44,336 bases of DNA, taken from Acidobacteriaceae bacterium (GTDB taxonomy: Bacteria; Acidobacteriota; Terriglobia; Bryobacterales; Bryobacteraceae). The DNA is taken from NCBI GenBank assembly GCA_020247055.1, contig JADCJL010000048.1, forward strand, positions 1 through 44,336. The letters are read 5' to 3'. Numbering within the stretch: the first letter of the stretch is position 1; each line of letters starts with the position of its first letter. The notes below the pieces were generated by a model, which saw nothing but the letters and a program-made list of their open reading frames with translations, had not been told where the DNA came from and did not search any database. A program made the translations under genes and the position numbers. Below are positions 32,670 through 41,084 of this stretch, in pieces.

Positions 32670-34895
32670 CTATGGGGCCGGCTGCAAAACCAAGGTCGAA
32701 ACCGCCGGCGCGACGAGCGGCAAACCCTCCGCACTCTGGTACGCCCGCCACTGATCTTTGTAATGCCCGGAAAACGGGTGGCCCGACACCCCCGCCGGCA
32801 AATGGTATTGCGCCCCCGCCGGGTCCCCGAAATCCACCACCAGCCGCATCGACGGCAGCAGCCGCGCCGACGTCTGCTTCACCGTCGTACTCGAACCGTT
32901 CGCCGGATACGGCCCCAGGTTGAAGTAGCCCCCAATCCACGGCAGCTTCTCGAGCACCGGATGCCGCACCGTCAGCTGGTTATACACCCCGTAACGCCAC
33001 TTCCGCACATCCGCCCCCTGCATCCGCTGGCCCTCCTCCAAACCCTCCTCGCACGCCCGCAGCAGCACCGCGTCCCAATCGGCAAACCAGCCCGGCGGCC
33101 TTCGCGCAACCAGCGCCTCAATGTGCGCCGAACCGATGTCCGGGCTGTACTCCGCCCCCGGCTGCCCGGCCGCCTTCTCCGCAATCATCCGGCGCAGATG
33201 CTGATAGGTGTAGCTCATCACCAGCGGCGCGGCCAGCTCCGGCATCATCTGCCCGTTCCAGCCCCGCAACAACTCCACCGCCGCCGCCAACTGCGGCTTG
33301 CTCCCCCGCTGCCGCTCCCAGGCCGCCACCACGTGCCCCGCCAGATGGTGGGACAACCCCGAATACACATCCGCCTGCACCTCCATCGTCGCCGCCGCCG
33401 TCCACTTCGGCGCCGCGCCGATCCGGTCGGCAATCTGCCGGGCGCGATACGGCGCCGAAAAGTTCCCCCCCACCCGATACGGATAGTCGGCCGGGAACGG
33501 ATTCTGGTTCGCCGTCAGCACGCGCCCCGACGGCGGGTTATACACGCTCGGCATCTCGGCAAACGGAATCATCCCCTCCCACTCAAACTCCCCCGTCGAA
33601 CCCTCCACCGGCACATCCCCGGCGTGCCGGCGCCGGATGGGCAGCCGCCCCATCGTCTGCAGGCCAATGTTGCCGTCCGCATCGGCGTAGACCACATTGC
33701 TCGGCGCCGCCGGAAAACTCGCGAGCGCGGCGCGAAACTCCTCCCAGTTCCGCGCCCGGTTGAGCGGCAGAATCGCGAACGAAAACGGCTCGGGCTCCGC
33801 CGCGGTCCATCGCAGCGCCGCCTGCCGGTTGCCCACCGTCGTAATCACCGGCCCGTGCCCCGTCACCCACTGCCGGAACTCCACCGGCGCCTGGCCCTTT
33901 ACCGGAATCAACTCCCGGTCCAACTCGGCCTGCAGCACCTGGCCCTTATACAGGTAGCGGCCCGTGGCCGGGTCCAACTGCTCCAGGTAATAGTCCTGCA
34001 CGTCAAAGGCAAGGTTCGTAATCCCCCACGCAATCCGCTCGTTCCGTCCCACAATCACGCCCGGAATCCCCGGAATCGTCATCCCGCTCACCGCCAGCCC
34101 CCCGCCCCGCAGCTGCACCGGGTACCAGGTCCCCGGAATCCCGTGCTGCAGATGCGGGTCGTTCGCCAGCAGCGCCCGGCCCGACGCCGTCCGCGACGGC
34201 GCCAGCGCCCAGGCGTTCGAACCCGGTTGGATATCCTCCCCGCCCCGCGTCCCGAACAGATACTCCACCTTCTCCCGGTCGCCCTTGGCGAGCAGCACCG
34301 CCTTCTGCAGCTCCATCCGGCCCGTGCTCGACAGCGTCCGGAACATCAGCAACCCGATGCCCAGCGTATCTTCAATCCGCCACGGCCGCGGGTCAAAGGC
34401 AAGCAGCCGGAACTCTACCGGGTAGTTCCCCCGTCGCTCCCGGATAAAGTGGTTCACCCCCCGCGCATACGCCGCCAGCGCCGTGTAGTCCGCCGCCGAA
34501 AGCTTCGCCAGCTGCCGCTCGGCAATCCGTGCCATCCGGTAGCTCCGCGTCTCGCGGTCCAAATCCAAAGCCCCCGGCCCCACCACCTCCGCCAGCGTCC
34601 CGTTCGCCGCCCGCCGCAGCGACTCCATGTGCCACAACCGGTCCTGCGCCGTCACATACCCCTGCGCAAACAGCAGATCCTCGAGCGTCGCCGCTTCGAT
34701 CCGCGGCAGCCCGCGCTCGTCCCGCTGCACGGTCACCGCGCTCCTCACCGGCGCCGCCACCGTGCCGCTCGTTTGCGGCAGCGGACGCCAGCCAAACCAC
34801 CATACCCCCACCCCCGCCGCCAGGGCCACGATTCCGATCACCGTGTTGATAAACTTGAGAAGCCAATTCGAGCGCACTCCCTGTATTGTAGCCAT
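32670..34895 (-). CDS. Penicillin acylase family (Ntn hydrolase) protein
   Basis: 741 residues. An N-terminal membrane helix (FINTVIGIVALAAGVGVWWF, ~15-35) is followed by the alpha-chain region (VQRDERGLPRIEAATLEDLLFAQGYVTAQDRLWHM). The autoprocessing site is Gly225-Ser226 (QPGSNAWA), with Ser226 becoming the N-terminal nucleophile of the beta chain. Downstream motifs include LLANDPHLQHGIPGTWYPVQL, GITNLAFDVQDYYLEQ and SGHPFSGHYKDQ, all as in penicillin/AHL acylases. It amide-hydrolyses an unknown substrate, perhaps an acylated amine or homoserine lactone, in the periplasm or at the membrane. GAGGAGG lies 12 nt before the ATG, rather far. It diverges from the CNNM gene with only 21 bp between starts. 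Confidence 0.9.
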   Translation of the reverse strand: MATIQGVRSNWLLKFINTVIGIVALAAGVGVWWFGWRPLPQTSGTVAAPVRSAVTVQRDERGLPRIEAATLEDLLFAQGYVTAQDRLWHMESLRRAANGTLAEVVGPGALDLDRETRSYRMARIAERQLAKLSAADYTALAAYARGVNHFIRERRGNYPVEFRLLAFDPRPWRIEDTLGIGLLMFRTLSSTGRMELQKAVLLAKGDREKVEYLFGTRGGEDIQPGSNAWALAPSRTASGRALLANDPHLQHGIPGTWYPVQLRGGGLAVSGMTIPGIPGVIVGRNERIAWGITNLAFDVQDYYLEQLDPATGRYLYKGQVLQAELDRELIPVKGQAPVEFRQWVTGHGPVITTVGNRQAALRWTAAEPEPFSFAILPLNRARNWEEFRAALASFPAAPSNVVYADADGNIGLQTMGRLPIRRRHAGDVPVEGSTGEFEWEGMIPFAEMPSVYNPPSGRVLTANQNPFPADYPYRVGGNFSAPYRARQIADRIGAAPKWTAAATMEVQADVYSGLSHHLAGHVVAAWERQRGSKPQLAAAVELLRGWNGQMMPELAAPLVMSYTYQHLRRMIAEKAAGQPGAEYSPDIGSAHIEALVARRPPGWFADWDAVLLRACEEGLEEGQRMQGADVRKWRYGVYNQLTVRHPVLEKLPWIGGYFNLGPYPANGSSTTVKQTSARLLPSMRLVVDFGDPAGAQYHLPAGVSGHPFSGHYKDQWRAYQSAEGLPLVAPAVSTLVLQPAP

Positions 34896-34916
34896 CCGGG
34901 CTGCGCGCCTCCTCGC

Positions 34917-36260
34917 ATGTCAGACGCCAACTACGGATATCGCTTTCTCTTACTGGCCTTGATCGTCGCCCTCAACGGGTTCTTCGCCGCCTCGGAGGCC
35001 GCCATGCTCTCGGTGCGCAAGTCCCGCCTCCAGTCGCTCGCCGACGAAGGCGAGGCCGGCGCCAAAATGGCTCTCAGCCTGCTCCAGAATCCCGAGCGCA
35101 TGCTTAGCGTCACCCAGGTCGGCGTCACGCTCACCAGCCTCGGCCTCGGCTGGGCTGGCGAAGATACTCTCTTTCAGATGCTGGTCGGCTGGCTCCAGCC
35201 CATCATGACCCCCACGACCACGGCCCTGTTCCACGGCATCGCCATCACCGCCGCCTTCACCGTCATGACGTACTTTCACGTCGTCCTCGGCGAAGTGGTC
35301 CCGAAGAATGTCGCCCTCGCCTCGGCTGATAAACTCGCCGTCCTCGTCGCCCCCATCCTGCTCGTCTTCTCCCGCCTCGCCGGCCCGCTCGTCACCACCA
35401 TCGAACGGTCCGCCAACGCCATCTCCGCCCGCCTCGGCGTCACCGGCGAAACCCAAACCAGCGGACACTCGGTCGAAGAACTCAAGTTCATCGTCGCCTC
35501 CAGCCGCACCGAAGGCCACCTTGTCGGCTTTGAAGAGGACGCCATCCGCCGCCTGCTCGAGTTGTCCACTTTCGCCGCCCGCGAAATCATGGTGCCCCGC
35601 AAGCAGATGGTCGCCGTCAGTGTCTCCTCCACGCTCGACCACGTCCTGCGCCAGCTCAACGAACACCAGTACTCCCGCCTGCCCGTCTATGAAAAGGATC
35701 CCGACCACATCGTCGGCGTCGTCCACCTCAAAGATCTCGTCCAGGTCTGGATGAGCCGCCGCGCCGCCCTCGAGGCCCGTCGCCCCGCCGCCCGCGGCTT
35801 CGACCTGCGCAAGGTCATGCGCCAGCCGCTGTTCGTCCCCGAAACCAAGTCGCTCCACGAACTCGTCGACGAGTTCCGCGAACATCACTCCCATATGGCG
35901 ATCGTCGTCGACGAACACGGCTCCGTTGCCGGCCTCGTCACCCTCGAAGACGTCCTCGAACAGGTCTTCGGCGAAATCGAGGACGAACACGACATCTCCC
36001 GCCCGCGCGCCGCCGCCGACGCCCCCAGCTTCGAAGTCGACGGCATGATCAACATCCCCGACCTCGCCAACCAGTACGGCATCGAACTGCCCTCCGACGA
36101 CGGCTACGAAACCCTGGCCGGCTTCCTGCTGTTTCAGCTCGGCGACCTCCCGCAGGTCGGCACCACCGTCGAACACGCCAAACTCCGTTTCACCGTCCTC
36201 GAGATGGAGCGCAACCGCATCGCCCGGGTCCAGGTCGAACGGCTGGGCGCCGGTGGCTGA
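34917..36260 (+). CDS. CNNM/CorC-HlyC family transporter
   Basis: 447 residues from the ATG at 34917; the frame is open far upstream but there it is antisense to the acylase. The DUF21/CNNM membrane domain is at ~10-195 (ALNGFFAASEAAMLSVRKSRLQ, MLSVTQVGVTLTSLGLGWAGE, VVLGEVVPKNVALA). A CBS pair follows (~215-340; MVPRKQMVAVSVSS, YSRLPVYEKDPDHIVGVVHLKDL, HMAIVVDEHGSVAGLVTLEDVLEQVFGEI). The CorC/HlyC C-terminal domain ends the protein (~365-445). Members are linked to magnesium efflux or transport at the inner membrane. The next gene, a ClC channel, overlaps the stop by eight nt, so the two are coupled. Confidence 0.93.
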   Translation: MSDANYGYRFLLLALIVALNGFFAASEAAMLSVRKSRLQSLADEGEAGAKMALSLLQNPERMLSVTQVGVTLTSLGLGWAGEDTLFQMLVGWLQPIMTPTTTALFHGIAITAAFTVMTYFHVVLGEVVPKNVALASADKLAVLVAPILLVFSRLAGPLVTTIERSANAISARLGVTGETQTSGHSVEELKFIVASSRTEGHLVGFEEDAIRRLLELSTFAAREIMVPRKQMVAVSVSSTLDHVLRQLNEHQYSRLPVYEKDPDHIVGVVHLKDLVQVWMSRRAALEARRPAARGFDLRKVMRQPLFVPETKSLHELVDEFREHHSHMAIVVDEHGSVAGLVTLEDVLEQVFGEIEDEHDISRPRAAADAPSFEVDGMINIPDLANQYGIELPSDDGYETLAGFLLFQLGDLPQVGTTVEHAKLRFTVLEMERNRIARVQVERLGAGG

Positions 36261-37365
36261 AGCCGCCGCGCGCCTCCTCCGGAGCCTGGCCACGGCGCTG
36301 CTCGCCGGCTCCTCCTCGGCGCTTCTGCTCTGCGCCCTCGACCGCGCCGGCGAGTGGTTCGCCGCCCATCCCGCCCTGGTCTTCCTGCTGCCCGCCGCCG
36401 GCTGGCTGACCCAGTGGCTCTACCGCCGCTCCGGCGCGGGCGGCATGGCCGAGGTCCTGGCCGATATCGCCGACCCCCAACAGCGCGTCAACTGGAAGAT
36501 GGCCCCCGCCGTGCTCTCCGGCACGCTGCTGACGCATCTGTGCGGCGGCTCAGCCGGACGCGAAGGCACCGCCGTCCAGGCCGGCGCCGCCTGCGCCGCC
36601 CGCGCCGGCGCCGACCTCCGCATCGGCATTGCCGCCGGCTTCGGCAGCGTCTTCGGCACCCCCTGGGCCGGCCTGCTCTACGCCTGTGAAATCTCGGGCC
36701 TCCGCACCGCCGCGCCCGCGCTGCTCGCCCACTGCCTGCTGGCCGCCTGCACCGCCGATGCCGTAGCCCGCGCCTGGGGCGCCCAGCATACCGTCTACCG
36801 CATCGCCCGCTGGCCCGGCGCCGAGGCCCTCCTCTGGGCCGCGGCCGCCGGCCTGCTGTGCGGCGGCGCCGCCTGGCTCTTTCATCTGCTGACGGGCCTC
36901 GCCCGGCGCCACCTCTCCGTGCTGACCGGCGGCGCCCTGGTGGCCACCGCGCTTGCCGCCACCGGAGCGTGGCAGTTCGCGGGCCTCGGCGTCGCCTCCA
37001 TCGCGGCGGCCTTCACCACGCCCGCCGGCCCCTTCGACTGGCTCGCCAAGCTCGCGCTCACCGCCGTGACGGTCGGCAGCGGCTTCCGCGGCGGCGAGGC
37101 CACGCCCCTGTTCTTCATCGGAGCCACCCTCGGCAGCACCCTCAGCGGCCCCCTCGGTCTGCCCGCGGACTGGCTCGCCGGCCTCGGCTTCGTCGCGGTC
37201 TTCGCGGCAGCCACGCGCACCCCGCTCGCGAGTACGGTCCTCGCCGTCGAACTGTTCGGCCCGTCCGCCGTGCCCTACGCGCTCGCCGCCTGCTTCAGCG
37301 CGGACCGGGCCGCGGCCATCGCCCAGCGGCTGTGGCGCCGCGCCCAGCCCCCGTCGCCCCGCTAA
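36253..37365 (+). CDS. Short ClC-family chloride channel/transporter
   Basis: 370 residues starting at a GTG that overlaps the previous gene by eight nt. The GREGP-type motif is present as GGSAGREGTAVQAGA with the gating glutamate Glu104, and so is GGEATPLFFIGATLGS (third selectivity segment). The GSGIP motif of the chloride pathway is replaced by GAGGMAEVL, and the protein is about 60-80 residues shorter than typical ClC subunits, missing roughly the first two helices and any CBS tail. Very Ala/Leu-rich, many membrane helices. It could be a ClC relative with altered ion preference (fluoride or another anion). Coupling to the CNNM/CorC gene suggests joint ion homeostasis. Confidence 0.85.
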   Translation: MAEAAARLLRSLATALLAGSSSALLLCALDRAGEWFAAHPALVFLLPAAGWLTQWLYRRSGAGGMAEVLADIADPQQRVNWKMAPAVLSGTLLTHLCGGSAGREGTAVQAGAACAARAGADLRIGIAAGFGSVFGTPWAGLLYACEISGLRTAAPALLAHCLLAACTADAVARAWGAQHTVYRIARWPGAEALLWAAAAGLLCGGAAWLFHLLTGLARRHLSVLTGGALVATALAATGAWQFAGLGVASIAAAFTTPAGPFDWLAKLALTAVTVGSGFRGGEATPLFFIGATLGSTLSGPLGLPADWLAGLGFVAVFAAATRTPLASTVLAVELFGPSAVPYALAACFSADRAAAIAQRLWRRAQPPSPR

Positions 37366-37390
37366 GCCCGGCCAGCCGCAGCGAACCCCC

Positions 37391-37846
37391 TCAACCGCCC
37401 GGCCCCGCAGCCCCCAGCCTCCGGATCTGCTGCCCGCCCAGCCCGGCCAGCCGCGGCCCGTACTCCGGCAGCAGTTCGGCCAGCGGCGCCAGTACAAACG
37501 CCCGCTCCCCCATCCGCGGATGCGGAATCGTCAGCCGCGGCGAACGCAAAACAAAATTGCTATAGAGCAAAATATCGATGTCCAGCGTCCGCGGCGCGTT
37601 CGGAAACGGCCGCTCCCGCTGCCGCAGGCGCTCAAGGCGCCGCACCTCGTCAAGCAGCGCCCACGGCGAACGCTCCGTCTCCACCTCGCACACACAGTTC
37701 AGAAAGGGGTCCTGCTCGAGATAGTGCAGCGGCGCCGTCTCATAGAACCCCGAAACGCGCACCGGGCGCAGCGCCTCCAGCGCAAAGCGCAGATGCGCCG
37801 CGCGGTCGCCCACGTTCGAACCCAGACCCAGGTAAGCCGTGTTCAA
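37391..37846 (-). CDS. folK: 2-amino-4-hydroxy-6-hydroxymethyldihydropteridine pyrophosphokinase
   Basis: 151 residues starting at a TTG that overlaps the ruvB stop (TTTTGA), so translation is coupled. Motifs: AYLGLGSNVGDRAAHL at the N-terminus, VSGFYETAPLHYLEQDPFLN, RPFPNAPRTLDIDILLY (metal and ATP binding) and TIPHPRMGERAFVLAPLAEL. It transfers pyrophosphate from ATP to the pterin in folate synthesis. The last ~15 residues (GLGGQQIRRLGAAGPGG) are low complexity. A folK following ruvAB is an uncommon partner in other phyla; folate and recombination have no functional link here. Confidence 0.95.
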   Translation of the reverse strand: MNTAYLGLGSNVGDRAAHLRFALEALRPVRVSGFYETAPLHYLEQDPFLNCVCEVETERSPWALLDEVRRLERLRQRERPFPNAPRTLDIDILLYSNFVLRSPRLTIPHPRMGERAFVLAPLAELLPEYGPRLAGLGGQQIRRLGAAGPGG

Positions 37847-38868
37847 AACAGCGAGTTCTGCGGCCCCGCCGCCGGGGGCGCAATCTTGAAGTAGTCAAAC
37901 GCCCGCCGCGTCCCCACGCGGCCCCGCGGCGTCCGGTCGAGAAACCCGAGCTGCATCAGGTAAGGCTCGTAAACCTCCTCAATCGTCGCCGACTCCTCGT
38001 CAATCGACGCCGCTATCGTGTTAATCCCCACCGGCCCCCCGGCGTACTTATCGAGAATCGTCATCATGATCTTCTGATCAATCTCATCGAGGCCGAACCG
38101 GTCCACCTCGAGCAGATCGAGCGCCGTCACCGCCACTTCCAGCGTGATCTCCCCGTTGGCCCGCACCTGCGCGTAATCCCGCACCCGCCGCAACAGCCGG
38201 TTGGCAATGCGCGGTGTGCCCCGCGCGCGCCGCGCAATCTCGCCGGCCGCCTCCTCGGAAATCGTCAACGTCATCAGCCGCGCCGAACGCAGGACAATCT
38301 GCGTCAAATCGGCTTCGTCGTAGTGGTTCAGCCGCAGCACCAGCCCGAAGCGCCCCCGCAGCGGCGCCGAAATCAGCCCCTGCCGCGTCGTCGCCCCCAC
38401 CGCGGTGAAGCGCTGAATCGGCAGCGAATGCGTCCGCGCCCCCGGCCCCGTACCCACCATGATGTCCACCCGGAAATCCTCGAGCGCCGAGTAGAGTATC
38501 TCTTCAACGTCCGGCAGCAGCCGGTGAATCTCGTCGATAAAGAAAACCTGCCGGGCCTGCACATTCGTCAGCACCCCGGTCAGATCGAGCTTCTTTTGCA
38601 GAATCGGCGCCGCCGTCTGCTCAAAACCCACTTCGAGCTCCTGCGAAATCAACTGCGCCAGCGTCGTCTTGCCCAAGCCCGGCGGGCCGTACAGCAGCAC
38701 ATGGTCCATCGCCTCGCCCCGCTGCCGCGCCGCTTCAATGGCAATCGAAAGGTTCTCCTTCAGCTTGGGCTGCCCGGTAAAGTCGACCAACCGGCGCGGT
38801 CGCAGCGCCGATTCGAACTTCTTATCCTCCTCCTCGAGCGCTCCCGAAATGACTTTCCGATTCGCCAT
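37843..38868 (-). CDS. ruvB: Holliday junction branch migration ATPase RuvB
   Basis: 341 residues. AAA+ motor: DFTGQPKLKENL, Walker A LYGPPGLGKTTLAQ (~60), Walker B FFIDEIHRL, sensor 1 VGATTR, arginine finger region SAPLRGRFG. The C-terminal winged helix carries KYAGGPVGINTIAASIDEESATIEEVYEPYL and TPRGRVGTRRAFDYF. Forms hexamers that drive branch migration with RuvA, whose gene lies three nt upstream. No ruvC is present between rsmE and these genes. Good family length. Confidence 0.98.
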   Translation of the reverse strand: MANRKVISGALEEEDKKFESALRPRRLVDFTGQPKLKENLSIAIEAARQRGEAMDHVLLYGPPGLGKTTLAQLISQELEVGFEQTAAPILQKKLDLTGVLTNVQARQVFFIDEIHRLLPDVEEILYSALEDFRVDIMVGTGPGARTHSLPIQRFTAVGATTRQGLISAPLRGRFGLVLRLNHYDEADLTQIVLRSARLMTLTISEEAAGEIARRARGTPRIANRLLRRVRDYAQVRANGEITLEVAVTALDLLEVDRFGLDEIDQKIMMTILDKYAGGPVGINTIAASIDEESATIEEVYEPYLMQLGFLDRTPRGRVGTRRAFDYFKIAPPAAGPQNSLF

Positions 38869-38871
38869 GGT

Positions 38872-39468
38872 CTACCGCACCAGCTCAAGCGCCCGCCGGA
38901 ACAGCGGCTCAAACTCATCGCCCGTCACCGTCGTGCGCGCCTTCCGTACCGCCGCCTCGGCCGCCGGCCGCGCCGACCCGAGATTCACGAGCGCCGAGAT
39001 GATGTCCGCCTCCATCTCCGACACCGGCGCCGCAGCTACCGTCCTGCCGCCGGCCGGCCCCGCCACGGCGTCAATCTTATCGCGCAGCTCCAGCACCATC
39101 CGCTCGGCCGTCTTCTTGCCAACCCCCGGAATGCGCGTCAGCAGCGTCACCTCCCCGCTTCGTATCGCCGCCGCCAGATCCGCCGTCGGCAAACCGGACA
39201 GCGCCGTCAGCGCCAGCTTGGCGCCAATACCGGAAACCGTGATCAGCTTCTCAAACAGCTGCTTCTCCTCGGCCGAAAAAAAACCAAACAGCTGAATGGC
39301 ATCCTCGCGCACGCTGGTGTGGATCCGCAGACGCACCTCAGCGCCCGCATCCGGCAGCCGTGTATAGGTCGATACCGGAATGGCCACGTCGTAGCCCACG
39401 CCCTGGCAATCAACAATCGCCTGGTGCGGATGTTTCTCAAGTAAGGTGCCGCGCAGGTGCGCAATCAT
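38872..39468 (-). CDS. ruvA: Holliday junction branch migration protein RuvA
   Basis: 198 residues. OB-fold domain I (MIAHLRGTLLEKHP, VIDCQGVGYDVAIPVSTY, RIHTSVREDAIQLFGF), helix-hairpin-helix domain II (LITVSGIGAKLALTALSGL, SEVTLLTRIPGVGKKTAERMVLEL-like region) and a domain III at the C-terminus (~150-198) that contacts RuvB. It binds four-way junctions. It starts 21 bp from rsmE, on the opposite strand, so one promoter must overlap coding sequence. No Shine-Dalgarno of note. Confidence 0.98.
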   Translation of the reverse strand: MIAHLRGTLLEKHPHQAIVDCQGVGYDVAIPVSTYTRLPDAGAEVRLRIHTSVREDAIQLFGFFSAEEKQLFEKLITVSGIGAKLALTALSGLPTADLAAAIRSGEVTLLTRIPGVGKKTAERMVLELRDKIDAVAGPAGGRTVAAAPVSEMEADIISALVNLGSARPAAEAAVRKARTTVTGDEFEPLFRRALELVR

Positions 39469-39478
39469 GGTAGGAAAT

Positions 39479-39484
39479 TATATT
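39479..39484 (+). promoter_or_regulatory. -10-like TATATT five nt before the rsmE start
   Basis: TATATT-CTCCC-ATG in the 21-bp gap between ruvA and rsmE. It is the only AT-rich element in a GC-rich neighbourhood and there is no Shine-Dalgarno for rsmE, so a leaderless message is plausible. No good -35 at 17 bp upstream, which would lie inside ruvA. Confidence 0.35.
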
Positions 39485-39489
39485 CTCCC

Positions 39490-40224
39490 ATGGCGCGACG
39501 ACTTTTCTTCGTCCCGGAAGTAAAACGGGATATGGCCGAACTCCACGACGAGATGGCCCAACATCTGACCCGCGTCCTCCGCGTCGAACCCGGCCAGGTC
39601 TTTGAGATCTCCGACAACGAACATCTCTACCTCGCCACGGTCGAAGTGGCCCGCAAAAGCGTGGTGTCCTTCCGCGTCCAGCAGCGGCTCGCCCCGCGCC
39701 CGGCGCCCTACCCGGTCACCCTCTACGCCAGCCTGTTCAAGTTCGATCATTTTGAGTGGATGCTCGAAAAGGCGACCGAACTTGGCGTCAGCCGCATTCA
39801 GCCTTTCGTCTCCGAACGCAGCGAGCACGGCCTGGCCAAGGCCGCGCCCAAACGCGCGGAACGCTGGCGCCGCATTCTGCTCGAAGCCAGCCAGCAGTGC
39901 CGCCGGCCCCGCCTGCCGGTGCTCGGCGAACTGCTCGATGGCCCGGATGCCCTCGCCGCCGGCGAGGGCCTTCGCCTCTGGCTCGACGAACGCCCGGGAG
40001 GCCAGCCGCTGCTCGCCCTGATGAGCGCCGAACGCCCGTCCACCGTCTCGCTTCTGCTCGGCCCCGAAGGCGGCTGGGCCGAACGCGAGGCCATCCAAAT
40101 CGCCGCCGCCGGCTGGCGCCCGGCCACCCTGGGCCCCCTCATTCTGCGGGCGGAAACCGCCGCGCTCGCCGCCCTCGCTCTCGTGCAGGCTAGCGGATCT
40201 GCCGCTCCCGGAAGTCACTCATAA
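39490..40224 (+). CDS. rsmE: 16S rRNA m3U1498 methyltransferase
   Basis: 244 residues from the ATG at 39490. The N-terminal PUA-like RNA-binding domain (RLFFVPEVK, HLTRVLRVEPGQVFEISD) is followed by the SPOUT methyltransferase domain: LYASLFKFDHFEWMLEKATELGV, IQPFVSERSE, RWRRILLEASQQCRRPRLP, and the SAM-binding knot LLLGPEGGWAEREA with PLILRAETAALAAL. It methylates U1498 in 16S rRNA. Its last 35 nt overlap the convergent CpxP-like gene. Start-to-start divergence from ruvA. Confidence 0.96.
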   Translation: MARRLFFVPEVKRDMAELHDEMAQHLTRVLRVEPGQVFEISDNEHLYLATVEVARKSVVSFRVQQRLAPRPAPYPVTLYASLFKFDHFEWMLEKATELGVSRIQPFVSERSEHGLAKAAPKRAERWRRILLEASQQCRRPRLPVLGELLDGPDALAAGEGLRLWLDERPGGQPLLALMSAERPSTVSLLLGPEGGWAEREAIQIAAAGWRPATLGPLILRAETAALAALALVQASGSAAPGSHS

Positions 40225-40564
40225 TCCGGTTGAAGCGCTTCCGCTGCTCTTCGGTCAGCAGTTGATCGATCCGGGACTTGCCCGTCGCCCGCACCTCGTC
40301 CATCTGCGCCTGCAGCATCTGGTAGTACATCGTGAAGTCATCGAGCACCGTCTCAATCTCCGCCGTCTGCTCCGGCGTCAGATTCAGCTCTTTTTGCAAC
40401 CGCTTGAGCGTCACGTCTTTGTTCGACTCGTTCCAGGAAACCGCCTTCACCGATTGCGAAGCCACCCGGTAGACCAGAGCCCCGGCCACCCCACCGCACA
40501 GAAACACCAGGGCCAGCGTCACCAGGATCTGCGGGTTCTTCCAAGGTGCACTCGAGCGCGTCAT
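40190..40564 (-). CDS. CpxP/Spy-like periplasmic sensor protein, membrane-anchored
   Basis: 124 residues. One N-terminal helix (ILVTLALVFLCGGVAGALVY) acts as anchor or signal. The remainder is helical with the LTPEQTAEIETVLDDF motif and a second LLTEEQRKRFNRIMSDF repeat, the LTxxQ hallmark of Spy/CpxP and of the metal-sensor CnrX/ZraP group. It is the third gene after an ECF sigma and its zinc-finger anti-sigma, spaced 20 nt from the latter, the same logic as CnrH-CnrY-CnrX. It could sense misfolded proteins or metals and tune the anti-sigma factor. No metal-binding His cluster is obvious. The 3' end overlaps rsmE by 35 nt. Confidence 0.75.
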   Translation of the reverse strand: MTRSSAPWKNPQILVTLALVFLCGGVAGALVYRVASQSVKAVSWNESNKDVTLKRLQKELNLTPEQTAEIETVLDDFTMYYQMLQAQMDEVRATGKSRIDQLLTEEQRKRFNRIMSDFRERQIR

Positions 40565-40584
40565 CTGCTTTCGTTCGAACCGCC

Positions 40585-41052
40585 TTACTCGCTGAACGTA
40601 GCCAGGGTCACCAGCAGCGAATCCCTCCCGTTCTGCGGGTTGTCGCCGTCTACCGGCGCCGTGGGACGATCGGCTAAGACCTGCACCGGGGTGCTCGCCA
40701 GCTCGTGCGCCACCGGTTCGGTCGCCAGCAGGAATACCCCCATCAGAATCACCAGCGCCGCCGAGGCGTACACCAGGTTCCGGCCAAACACCGGATCAAG
40801 CAGCAACCCCCAGAACGACGGCCGCCCCTCGGCCTCCACCCGGCGCATCACCCGGCCATAAAACCCGGGCGCGGGCTCCAGGTCCGCCGGCGCCCGCAGT
40901 ATCCGCAGCGCCCCGGCGTGGGCCATCATTTGCGAAACGAGATCATGGCACTGTCGGCACTCGCCGACGTGCGCCGCGAAGGCTTCCCGCGCCGGCCCGT
41001 CCAGACGGCCTTCCAGAAACTCTTCGATATGATCCTCAACCGAACGATGCAT
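40585..41052 (-). CDS. Zinc-finger transmembrane anti-sigma factor
   Basis: 155 residues. N-terminal zinc-binding anti-sigma domain with EDHIEEFLEGRLDGPAREAF and HVGECRQCHDLV (His-x3-Cys-x2-Cys), followed by a linker and one membrane helix (NLVYASAALVILMGVFLLAT, ~91-110), with a ~45-residue periplasmic tail. This is the usual layout of a membrane-bound ZAS protein that sequesters its ECF sigma factor until a periplasmic signal arrives. It sits 32 nt after the sigma gene and 20 nt before the CpxP-like gene. Confidence 0.88.
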   Translation of the reverse strand: MHRSVEDHIEEFLEGRLDGPAREAFAAHVGECRQCHDLVSQMMAHAGALRILRAPADLEPAPGFYGRVMRRVEAEGRPSFWGLLLDPVFGRNLVYASAALVILMGVFLLATEPVAHELASTPVQVLADRPTAPVDGDNPQNGRDSLLVTLATFSE

Positions 41053-41084
41053 ATCTCAACCCTTTCCCTTGCCAGATACCAAGC

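Noticed and set aside
32763-34916. A plus-strand frame open across the penicillin acylase gene and continuous with the CNNM protein.
   Set aside because: It is antisense to a well-conserved acylase, is extremely Arg/Pro-rich, and CNNM homology begins exactly at the ATG at 34917.
34950-36293. 447-codon minus-strand open frame.
   Set aside because: Antisense shadow of the CNNM/CorC gene.
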